Assembly: GCA_023458855.1 (NCBI GenBank)
Contig: JAEWWQ010000159.1
Location: forward strand, 1 to 9,275
Source: Bacillota bacterium
Lineage (GTDB): Bacteria; Bacillota; Clostridia; Lachnospirales; Lachnospiraceae
Direction of reading: 5' to 3'
Length of the DNA stretch: 9,275 nucleotides
Position 1 is the first letter of the stretch; every line of letters starts with the position of its first letter. Shown one piece after another: positions 1 to 5,891 of this stretch. The notes beneath the pieces are model-generated. The model searched no databases and had not been told where the DNA came from. It saw only the letters and a list, made by a program, of their open reading frames with translations. Both the position numbers and the translations under genes were made by a program.

Positions 1-598
1 GTTCAACTTCCACTCCCTTTGCGTCTGTCACGGTAAGTATAGTTCCATTAATTCCCTTCAGATATTCCTCGTATTTGACTTCCAGCCCGACAATACCCTG
101 GTTGTCACCTCCCGTAAAACCTAATACCTTTGATGCCAATGTTTCATATGGATAAAAACGCTTATAATCTTCATCTACTTTTACGCCCGCATATTCATAG
201 GCTCGTATTCTGTCCCCTACTTCCTTAGATACATTACTTTTTATCCTCTCAATCGCGGATACCTTTTCCACGCGCTTTCTCACTGTACTTTCTTGTAGAT
301 CCAATTCTTTCATAAGCATCTTGATGACTGCTTCCGGCTGCTCCAATTGACTATGAATAACAGAAATCGTACAAACAGTTTTATTAGTAGCAAGTACTGT
401 TCCATTCACATCTACTATTTTTCCTCGTGCTGCCTTGATATCACGTTCCCTTTCGTGCAATGCCTCTGCCTGAAGTGTATAATATTCAGAACGGGCAAGC
501 ATAAGATAGCATAGCCTCCCCATTAATATAAGGAAACAAACAAAGCAGCAGATAAACAGGGAAAATATTTTTTTCCGATGAAAGGTCTTATTTTTCAA
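1..598 (-). CDS. Class B penicillin-binding protein, SpoVD/FtsI-like (N-terminal part, runs off the window)
   Basis: About 199 N-terminal residues are present; the transpeptidase domain lies beyond position 1. A basic N-terminus (KNKTFHRKK) is followed by one membrane segment at about residues 11-34. The class B PBP pedestal signature RGKIVDVNGTVLA is at 58-70, and the dimerisation-region block RFYPYETLASKVLGFTG at 147-163 leads into GLEVKYEEYL. These features indicate a membrane-anchored D,D-transpeptidase that cross-links peptidoglycan at the septum or spore cortex. The start is a TTG at 598-596: GAGG lies 8 nt upstream, an in-frame TAG is not far upstream, and no ATG or GTG in frame precedes the membrane segment. 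It is paralogous to the preceding PBP, which ends 67 nt upstream. In Bacillus subtilis the same slot after ftsL and pbpB is held by spoVD, so that role is plausible, but the defining C-terminus (PASTA or not) cannot be seen. Confidence 0.9.
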   Translation of the reverse strand, partial: MKNKTFHRKKIFSLFICCFVCFLILMGRLCYLMLARSEYYTLQAEALHERERDIKAARGKIVDVNGTVLATNKTVCTISVIHSQLEQPEAVIKMLMKELDLQESTVRKRVEKVSAIERIKSNVSKEVGDRIRAYEYAGVKVDEDYKRFYPYETLASKVLGFTGGDNQGIVGLEVKYEEYLKGINGTILTVTDAKGVEVE

Positions 599-606
599 TG
601 CACAAA

Positions 607-610
607 CCTC
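607..610 (-). promoter_or_regulatory. Ribosome binding site of the second PBP (decides a TTG start)
   Basis: GAGG on the minus strand lies 8 nt before the TTG codon at 598-596. No ATG in this frame lies between the upstream in-frame stop and the membrane segment. The site overlaps the TGA that ends a 16-codon ORF at 609-659, which could allow translational coupling if that ORF is read. Confidence 0.6.
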
Positions 611-665
611 ATAAAAGGTAATTACTACAATCTATTACTTTTTTCATAAGGTTATTCATAATTTG

Positions 666-2795
666 CTATTCAATTAATGAAGATGTCGGGTCGATTGCTG
701 CTCCTGTTTCCGGATCCAGAAATTCCCCGGTTACCGGATCAATTGCGTATCCCGTCTCTTTATCAATCTGGACTTCTTCCTTTTCCACTGTCTCAAGCCC
801 TTCCTCACCAGTATCCTCTCCCGTCACTTCCCTGGTATTTGAACTGCCTGCCGTATTCTTGTCATTCTTTTGATCAGACACTGCATTTTCCGAAATTGAG
901 TTTGCTGAAACAGAAGCAGCTTCCTGCTCTGCCAGCTCCTTGATTTCAGCATCTGTCAATTCTTCTGTCTGGAATATATTCATATACGGAAGCACTTCTG
1001 TCATAATCGACTTTGTAAGAAGCGTCGCATATCTTGCATTATCCTGCAATTCTACATTAGGCTCATCTATTACGACATAGATTAATACCTGCGGATCGTC
1101 AGCTGGTACATAACCCATAAATGATACAACATAATTGCCGGTACCACGCGGGTATTTTTCAGCTGTACCAGTCTTACCACCCATCGTGTAACCTGCCGGT
1201 CTTGCAGTTGTACCCGTACCTTCCGTAACAACACCATTACAATAATCAACAATCATATCAGAAGTAGTATTGGAAATTGTTTGCTTCAAAACTCTGGGCT
1301 CAATATTCTGAACCGTTGCCCCATCCGGACTTGTTATTTTGCTTATTACATGCGGCTGATAATAATAGCCGCCATTGATCAGAGACGCAAAAGCTGCGAT
1401 CTGCTGGATCATGGTAACATTATAGCCTTGTCCAAAAGAGGAGATTGCCAAGTCAGTTGGTACCATTTTATCTTTATCAAAGACAACCGTATCCGTTCTT
1501 GCCTCACCAGCCAGATCAATATTTGTCTTTAAGCCAAAATTGAATATTTTCTGGTACTTCATAAAGGTATCTGTACCAATTGCCATTCCCATATCCATCA
1601 ATGCCACATTACAAGATTTTTCAACTGCCTGCTTTACTGTAAGCATACCGTCTCCTAATCTATTGTGACAATGAATGATATGATCTCCGACTTCCAGAGA
1701 ACCGCCGCAATAATATGTCTCATTTCCTGTTAATACACCTGTTTCTATGCCCGTCGCAACCGTAAACGGCTTTGTAGTAGAGCCTGGTTCGTAGGTATTG
1801 GAAATACAAAAGTTCTTCCATATTGCATTTAGCTCTTCATATTGCTTTTCTTCTTCCATTTCACCGATTTCTTCTTCTGTATACTGTGCTTTTAAAGTAT
1901 CCGGATTTTTGGGGTCGTTTAGGTCAAATACCGGATAGCTTGCCATTGCCTTGATTGCTCCGGTATTAGGATCCATTATAATAACACCTGTATTGGAACT
2001 TCCGGCGCCTTCCCTTGCCTCATTCCGATGTTCTTCATTGAATTCTAATATTTTTTCTTCTACAATACTCTGTATGTTTACATCAATTGATGTAACAATT
2101 GTATTTCCATCTACAGCCGCTTTTGTTGTTCGTTCTAATGTGGAATCATCATTCAGATACCCATATTCTCTTCCATTAGTCCCATTAAGAATATCATTAT
2201 AATATTCTTCCAGTCCATAAGTGCCGATATTATCCTTTCCTGTAAATCCGATAACATCGCAAGCCAATGTCTTATAGGGATAAACACGTCGATATTCTGC
2301 CTCGAACCATACACCTTTAATATTTGAATTTTTCTCAGTATCGTTCTGCAGTTCGACAAAAGGACTGATTTCTTCATATGTTAATTGTTTCGCTAATACG
2401 TAATACTGGGAATCGGGATTAGCTGAAATATAAGAACGCAATTGGGTCTCATCCAGTTTGAAGTATTTTACCAGTGCCTGTATGGTTGGATCGATATAGG
2501 TCTCCTTCTCTACCACCAGCTTGGAATCCAAAATAAGATTATACACCTTTTCACTCATAGCAATCGGTGTTCCCTTGGCATCAACAATATCTCCCCGTTT
2601 ATAGGGAATCGTTTTACTGTCATACTGCTGCTGTGATAATACCTGCTTCTTATAGGTTTCCCCATTTTCTTTATTTATCAGAATTAATTTTACGCTTAAT
2701 CCTACGAAAGCTAGTAATACTAACACAAATAGTATTACCAGCTTTTTCTGCATTTTAGAAGTAAATTTATTAATTTTTCTAATGTTTTTCCTCAA
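666..2795 (-). CDS. Class B penicillin-binding protein (FtsI/PbpB/SpoVD family D,D-transpeptidase)
   Basis: A complete 709-residue membrane-anchored transpeptidase that would cross-link peptidoglycan outside the cell. A short basic cytoplasmic tail precedes one membrane segment at about 18-40. The pedestal motif KRGDIVDAKGTPIA starts at 66 and the dimerisation block RRVYPYKTLACDVIGFTG is at 169-186. All three catalytic motifs are intact: SxxK at S339-K342 (EPGSTTKPF), SxN at S394-C395-N396, and KTGT at 541-544. An acidic insert (TEEEIGEMEEEKQYEE, 306-321) precedes the SxxK motif. There is no PASTA domain. Instead, an acidic low-complexity tail from about 610 ends in an octapeptide repeat (IDPVTGEF-like) at 677-704. 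The start is TTG at 2795-2793 with GAGGAG 9 nt upstream; the first internal ATG is residue 15, right before the membrane segment. It occupies the pbpB slot after ftsL (22-nt gap), but without PASTA domains it cannot be assigned to PbpB or SpoVD from sequence alone. Confidence 0.96.
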   Translation of the reverse strand: MRKNIRKINKFTSKMQKKLVILFVLVLLAFVGLSVKLILINKENGETYKKQVLSQQQYDSKTIPYKRGDIVDAKGTPIAMSEKVYNLILDSKLVVEKETYIDPTIQALVKYFKLDETQLRSYISANPDSQYYVLAKQLTYEEISPFVELQNDTEKNSNIKGVWFEAEYRRVYPYKTLACDVIGFTGKDNIGTYGLEEYYNDILNGTNGREYGYLNDDSTLERTTKAAVDGNTIVTSIDVNIQSIVEEKILEFNEEHRNEAREGAGSSNTGVIIMDPNTGAIKAMASYPVFDLNDPKNPDTLKAQYTEEEIGEMEEEKQYEELNAIWKNFCISNTYEPGSTTKPFTVATGIETGVLTGNETYYCGGSLEVGDHIIHCHNRLGDGMLTVKQAVEKSCNVALMDMGMAIGTDTFMKYQKIFNFGLKTNIDLAGEARTDTVVFDKDKMVPTDLAISSFGQGYNVTMIQQIAAFASLINGGYYYQPHVISKITSPDGATVQNIEPRVLKQTISNTTSDMIVDYCNGVVTEGTGTTARPAGYTMGGKTGTAEKYPRGTGNYVVSFMGYVPADDPQVLIYVVIDEPNVELQDNARYATLLTKSIMTEVLPYMNIFQTEELTDAEIKELAEQEAASVSANSISENAVSDQKNDKNTAGSSNTREVTGEDTGEEGLETVEKEEVQIDKETGYAIDPVTGEFLDPETGAAIDPTSSLIE
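684..767 (-). repeat. Octapeptide tandem repeat in the PBP C-terminal tail
   Basis: Residues 677-704 of the PBP read as three and a half units of eight: IDKETGYA, IDPVTGEF, LDPETGAA, IDPT. The consensus is (I/L)-D-(P/K)-x-T-G-x-x. It lies at the end of an acidic tail that follows the transpeptidase domain and would be outside the membrane. The repeat is seen directly; its function is unknown. Confidence 0.85.
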
Positions 2796-2804
2796 AATAC
2801 TTGT

Positions 2805-2810
2805 CTCCTC
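2805..2810 (-). promoter_or_regulatory. Ribosome binding site of the first PBP (decides a TTG start)
   Basis: GAGGAG on the minus strand lies 9 nt before the TTG at 2795-2793, inside the 22-nt gap after ftsL. The next in-frame ATG is 14 codons further in with no comparable site, so TTG is the supported start. Confidence 0.8.
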
Positions 2811-2817
2811 TTCCGCT

Positions 2818-3318
2818 CTACTTCTTAGACTTTGGAAGATCTGTGTATTGCCTTACGTAATCGCTTTCTTCACCATCAACAACTACGATTTGTCCTTTGT
2901 TTGCATATTTCATCCCTAACTCATTCATTGCAATTTTTTTGATTTCTTCCAAATCTACAGATGCCAGTACACGATTATATTCCTCATCATTATCCAGCTT
3001 CATATTATTTAATTGGCTTTCTAATTTTGAGATATTCTTAACGCTGCTTGTAATTTCATATTGTAGTTTGATATATCCAATCAAAATTGTTCCGGCCATT
3101 ACCAAAGCCACCGATAAGAACACCACATATCCCATGTTCATATAGACTGCTTTGTCTCTGTTCTTCCTTGCAGCATGACTTAGCTTTTTCTTTGGCAATT
3201 CCTCAGCAGTTTCCTGTACGTTTAATTTTCTTACAGTATTGCCTTGTATATAAGTACTGTTTCCATGTGTAATTATTCTTTGATTTGTTTTTTGTCTTCC
3301 CTGACTTTGTCTCCCCAT
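2818..3318 (-). CDS. ftsL: FtsL/DivIC-like septum membrane coiled-coil protein
   Basis: A 166-residue bitopic membrane protein. It has a cytoplasmic N-terminal region of about 60 residues, rich in Gln, Lys and Arg, then one membrane segment (about residues 61-84, GYVVFLSVALVMAGTILIGY). A predicted coiled coil follows (about 86-122, with Leu/Ile spacing in KNISKLESQLNNMKL), then the conserved end (IAMNELGMKYANKGQIVVV). The LGM-x(6-7)-Q pattern after the coiled coil is typical of FtsL, which bridges the divisome scaffold and the septal PBP/FtsW pair. Position supports this: it sits between rsmH and a class B PBP, as in B. subtilis. FtsL proteins diverge strongly, so the call rests on topology and synteny. 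The start is the ATG at 3318, with AAAGG 9 nt upstream; the TTG two codons earlier is only 3 nt from that site. The cytoplasmic tail is somewhat longer than in many relatives. Confidence 0.85.
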   Translation of the reverse strand: MGRQSQGRQKTNQRIITHGNSTYIQGNTVRKLNVQETAEELPKKKLSHAARKNRDKAVYMNMGYVVFLSVALVMAGTILIGYIKLQYEITSSVKNISKLESQLNNMKLDNDEEYNRVLASVDLEEIKKIAMNELGMKYANKGQIVVVDGEESDYVRQYTDLPKSKK

Positions 3319-3364
3319 ACACAACTACCTTTCTGTCATTCTTACGCAAGCCTTATTGTGTTTG

Positions 3365-4300
3365 TTATTTTTTCTCAAACACTCTTAGTTTAGCACTTTT
3401 TGACCGTTTGTTAATAGTTATTTCTTCTTTTTGCGGTAAAATTGGTTTTCTTGTTATTACCTTCCCCTGCGATACCTTTCCGCAAACACATACCGGAAAA
3501 TCCGGCGGGCAGATACAGGGATTTTCATTTCTTCTGAAGGCTGTCTTTACAATTCTGTCTTCTAATGAATGAAACGTAATGATACACAATCTTCCACCCG
3601 GATTCAACAGACTGATCAGCTCGTCCAACGAATCCTTTAACACTTCTAATTCTTTATTGCATTCAATGCGAATTGCCTGAAATGTTTTTTTTGAAGGATG
3701 TCCGCCGCCCGCTCTCATTTTTGCAGGTATTGCTGCTTTGATAATTTCATTTAATTCGCCTGTCGTCTCAATGCTCTTTTCTGCTCTTGCTCTTACAATA
3801 TGTTTTGCGATATTTTTTGCAAACTGGTCTTCCCCATAGTCCCTGATCATTTTAAAAAGATCCATTTCACTGTACACATTAACAATCTCTTTAGCAGTCA
3901 GAGTCTGCCGCTTATCCATCCGCATATCCAATACCGTGTCATATTTATAGGAAAATCCCCTCTCAATTGTGTCTAACTGATAAGATGACACTCCAAGATC
4001 AAGTACAATACCATCCACGCCGGATATACCATATGCCTGCAATGCATTTTTAGTATTTCGATAATTATCCCTGATTATAGTAACTTTTTCCCGAAATTGT
4101 GATAACCGTTCTCCGGCTGCCTGTATTGCTGCTTCATCCTGATCAATTCCATATAGATGTCCCTTATCACCAAGTCGCTCCAGCACATGGTAAGCATGTC
4201 CGCCTCCGCCTAATGTACCATCTATATAAATACCGTCAGGATTTATCTTAAGTGATTCTATTGTCTCATCCAATAAAACTGATACATGATCAAATTTCAT
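3365..4300 (-). CDS. rsmH: 16S rRNA (cytosine-1402-N4)-methyltransferase RsmH (MraW)
   Basis: A cytoplasmic S-adenosylmethionine-dependent enzyme that methylates N4 of C1402 in the 16S rRNA decoding centre. From the chosen start it is 311 residues, the usual family length, and opens with the typical MKFDHVSVLLDET. The SAM-binding loop DGTLGGGGHA is at about 27-36. Other family blocks are DLGVSSYQLD (101-110), GFSYKYD followed by LDMRMD, HPSKKTFQAIRIECNKEL (201-218), ITFHSLEDRIVK (241-252) and the cysteine-rich CICPPDFPVCVCGK (262-275) seen in Gram-positive versions. The start is ATG 4300-4298, with GGGAG 9 nt upstream. An in-frame ATG at 4324 would add eight residues that include that ribosome binding site, so it is rejected. 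The gene follows mraZ with a 24-nt gap and is the second dcw gene. Confidence 0.98.
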   Translation of the reverse strand: MKFDHVSVLLDETIESLKINPDGIYIDGTLGGGGHAYHVLERLGDKGHLYGIDQDEAAIQAAGERLSQFREKVTIIRDNYRNTKNALQAYGISGVDGIVLDLGVSSYQLDTIERGFSYKYDTVLDMRMDKRQTLTAKEIVNVYSEMDLFKMIRDYGEDQFAKNIAKHIVRARAEKSIETTGELNEIIKAAIPAKMRAGGGHPSKKTFQAIRIECNKELEVLKDSLDELISLLNPGGRLCIITFHSLEDRIVKTAFRRNENPCICPPDFPVCVCGKVSQGKVITRKPILPQKEEITINKRSKSAKLRVFEKK

Positions 4301-4324
4301 ATTATATAACTCCCATCTGTACAT

Positions 4325-4756
4325 CTAGATTCCAAGACCCAGATCTGCCATATGCTCTGCAATCTCATCCATATCTTCGTAGTCAGCTGTTCCTTCCCAT
4401 CTGGCTTTGCTCCAGATTTCAATTCTGCTCGCAACGCCTACCAAAACAACTTCCTTATCAATATCAGCAAATTCTCTTAATACAGAAGGTACTAAAATTC
4501 TTCCTTGTTTATCTACCTCGACACTTGCTGCTCCTGCTAAAAAGAATCTCGCAAATTGTCTCGCGTCTTTATTCGTAAGTGGCAGGGACTTTAACTTTTC
4601 TTCGAACACATTCCATTCCTTGTTATCATACACAAATAAACATCCATCCAAACCTTTCGTCACAACAAATTCATCTCCCAGAATTTCCCGAAATTTTGAT
4701 GGAATAATCAATCTGCCTTTTGTATCAATTGTATGATTGTATTCTCCCATAAACAT
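4325..4756 (-). CDS. mraZ: Transcriptional regulator MraZ
   Basis: A 143-residue DNA-binding protein of the AbrB-like SpoVT/MraZ fold. It has two tandem copies of the family motif DxxxR, at 11-15 (DTKGRLIIPSKFRE) and 82-86 (DKQGRILVPSVLRE). In studied bacteria it forms a ring and binds repeated boxes upstream of its own gene, controlling the dcw operon. Length and the opening MFMGEYNHTIDTKGR match the B. subtilis protein. The start is ATG 4756-4754, with GGGTGA ending 5 nt upstream; an ATG two codons later is an alternative. The frame stays open upstream to a GTG at 4846, but that stretch is the repeated operator read as protein and has no conserved residues. It is the first gene of the division and wall cluster, with its own promoter and operator, so autoregulation is likely. 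Confidence 0.97.
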   Translation of the reverse strand: MFMGEYNHTIDTKGRLIIPSKFREILGDEFVVTKGLDGCLFVYDNKEWNVFEEKLKSLPLTNKDARQFARFFLAGAASVEVDKQGRILVPSVLREFADIDKEVVLVGVASRIEIWSKARWEGTADYEDMDEIAEHMADLGLGI

Positions 4757-4812
4757 AATAGTCACCCGCTTAAGCAGTCTGCCACGAAAAGCTGCCGGGA
4801 ACCAATTTCTTA

Positions 4813-4849
4813 CCACTTTGCTCCACTTTATACCACTTTTCACCACTTA
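4813..4849 (-). promoter_or_regulatory. Array of four MraZ-type boxes (10-bp direct repeats)
   Basis: On the minus strand, four boxes occur at exact 10-bp steps: TAAGTGG at 4849-4843 and AAAGTGG at 4839-4833, 4829-4823 and 4819-4813, each separated by 3 nt. A degenerate AATTGG follows, slightly out of phase. MraZ of mollicutes is reported to bind AAAGTG(T/G) repeats with 3-nt spacers, and E. coli MraZ binds TGGGN repeats at a similar period. The match in motif, spacing and position just before mraZ makes this a strong candidate operator; binding itself is inferred. Confidence 0.85.
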
Positions 4850-4856
4850 TGAATCA

Positions 4857-4885
4857 ATTTTATCTCAAATCACACTATTTTACAA
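4857..4885 (-). promoter_or_regulatory. Predicted sigma-A promoter of the mraZ/dcw operon
   Basis: On the minus strand TTGTAA (4885-4880) and TAAAAT (4862-4857) are separated by exactly 17 nt, a good vegetative sigma-factor match. The expected start point is near 4850, immediately before the first MraZ box, giving a leader of about 90 nt. A-tract DNA at about 4896-4917 lies just upstream and could act as an UP-like element. The call is based on consensus only. Confidence 0.7.
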
Positions 4886-4917
4886 GTACTATATGAATTT
4901 TTTATAAATTTTTTTAT

Positions 4918-4962
4918 AAAAAAAAAGCTATGAGTTTCATCCCATTAGGAATGATTCTCATA
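4918..4962 (-). terminator. Rho-independent terminator after lgt
   Basis: Read on the minus strand, TATGAG pairs with CTCATA, an AA/AA internal loop follows, and TCATTCC pairs with GGGATGA (one G-U pair) around a TAAT loop. The hairpin is at 4962-4929 and is followed by GC and nine T residues (4926-4918). It lies 21 nt after the lgt stop codon and before the mraZ promoter, so it separates the two transcription units. There is no T-run on the other side, so it acts in this direction only. Confidence 0.88.
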
Positions 4963-4983
4963 ACTCTTAATATTTAACAATTT

Positions 4984-5856
4984 CTATTTCGTTCTATTTT
5001 TTATACGAATTCTTATAAATATATCAACCGCAACAGCAAAAATCACCATGCAGATCGCGAGTACCTGTGAAACAGCAATTGTAGTTCCGCCAATCCATAA
5101 TTGGTCTGTTCTCAGCCCCTCCACCCAGAATCTTCCGAGCCCGTAGCCGCCCAGATATAATAAACAGGTCTCTCCCTGAAATTTTTTATGTTTACGGTAA
5201 AGTAAAATCACAATCAAAATCATGACATTCCATAAACTCTCATACAGAAAGGTCGGGTGAACCTGAATATAATTCGTTCCGTCCGTAATATGGGCTGCAA
5301 TACTTTCAGAAATATCATTTGCTCTTACCGCCTCAATTGGCAGGCGCATCGCCAGTAAGTTATCTGTGTATTCTCCAAATGCCTCACGATTCATAAAATT
5401 ACCATATCTGCCAATGATCTGTCCGACAATCAGACCAATGACCCCTGTATCTGCCATTTGGAAAAAATTCTGTTTCTTAAGTTTCGCATATACTGCCATT
5501 GTAATAAAAGCGGCTATAACAGCACCATAGATTGCCAACCCTCCGCCCCTGGTATTAAATATACTAAGCAGATTATCTTTATAGGAATCCCATGAGAATA
5601 CTACATAGTAAATTCTGGCACCAATAATGGAACATATAATTGCATAAATGGAAAAATCCCAGTACAGATCAGGATCCTGCCCTGTTATTTTTGCTTCTCT
5701 TGCTGCAACTAATACACCTAATAAAATACCGATTCCAATTATCAAACCATAAAATGCCACTTGAAATCCAAATACCGAAAATATTTTAGGAACATTTTCA
5801 AGATAAATGCCCAAATGCGGAAACGCAATGTCATTTACTCCCATAGTCTCACTCAT
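4984..5856 (-). CDS. lgt: Phosphatidylglycerol:prolipoprotein diacylglyceryl transferase
   Basis: A 290-residue multi-pass membrane enzyme that transfers diacylglycerol from phosphatidylglycerol to the lipobox cysteine of prolipoproteins, the first step of lipoprotein maturation. Several hydrophobic segments span about 30-51, 68-88, 106-124, 136-148, 209-220 and 260-281. The Lgt signature GRYGNFMNRE is at 149-158, its Arg matching the essential Arg143 region of E. coli. RGGGLAIYGA (103-112), with Tyr in place of the E. coli His as in many Firmicutes, HPTFLYE (200-206) and GRFWVEGLRTDQL (241-253) are also present. The start is ATG 5856 with AGAAGGAG 9 nt upstream. It follows ychF with a 35-nt gap and ends before a strong terminator, so it is the last gene of its operon. 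Its substrates would include the cell's secreted lipoproteins. Confidence 0.97.
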   Translation of the reverse strand: MSETMGVNDIAFPHLGIYLENVPKIFSVFGFQVAFYGLIIGIGILLGVLVAAREAKITGQDPDLYWDFSIYAIICSIIGARIYYVVFSWDSYKDNLLSIFNTRGGGLAIYGAVIAAFITMAVYAKLKKQNFFQMADTGVIGLIVGQIIGRYGNFMNREAFGEYTDNLLAMRLPIEAVRANDISESIAAHITDGTNYIQVHPTFLYESLWNVMILIVILLYRKHKKFQGETCLLYLGGYGLGRFWVEGLRTDQLWIGGTTIAVSQVLAICMVIFAVAVDIFIRIRIKNRTK

Positions 5857-5891
5857 GTAATTGTACTCCTTCTGCTTTACACTATTATTGT

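Noticed and set aside
677..943. Plus-strand ORF opposite the PBP tail, and the other plus-strand ORFs across the window
   Set aside because: All lie opposite well-supported minus-strand genes or overlap their ends. Their predicted proteins have no recognisable domain and they lack supporting ribosome binding sites, so they are reading-frame shadows.
2153..2377. Minus-strand 74-codon ORF inside the first PBP
   Set aside because: It lies in another frame entirely within the conserved PBP coding region and shows no recognisable domain.
3319..3324. TTG start for ftsL at 3324
   Set aside because: It is only 3 nt from the AAAGG site, while ATG 3318 is at the normal 9-nt distance.
4301..4324. Upstream in-frame ATG for rsmH at 4324
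   Set aside because: The eight added residues are not family-conserved and contain the GGGAG ribosome binding site that serves the ATG at 4300.
4757..4812. Small palindrome (GCAGACTGC) in the mraZ leader as a riboswitch or attenuator
   Set aside because: The stem is only four base pairs with no U-run or recognisable riboswitch core, so chance is more likely.
4813..4849. Short regular repeats as a CRISPR array or satellite
   Set aside because: A 10-bp period with 7-bp units is far too short for CRISPR; the motif and position fit MraZ boxes.
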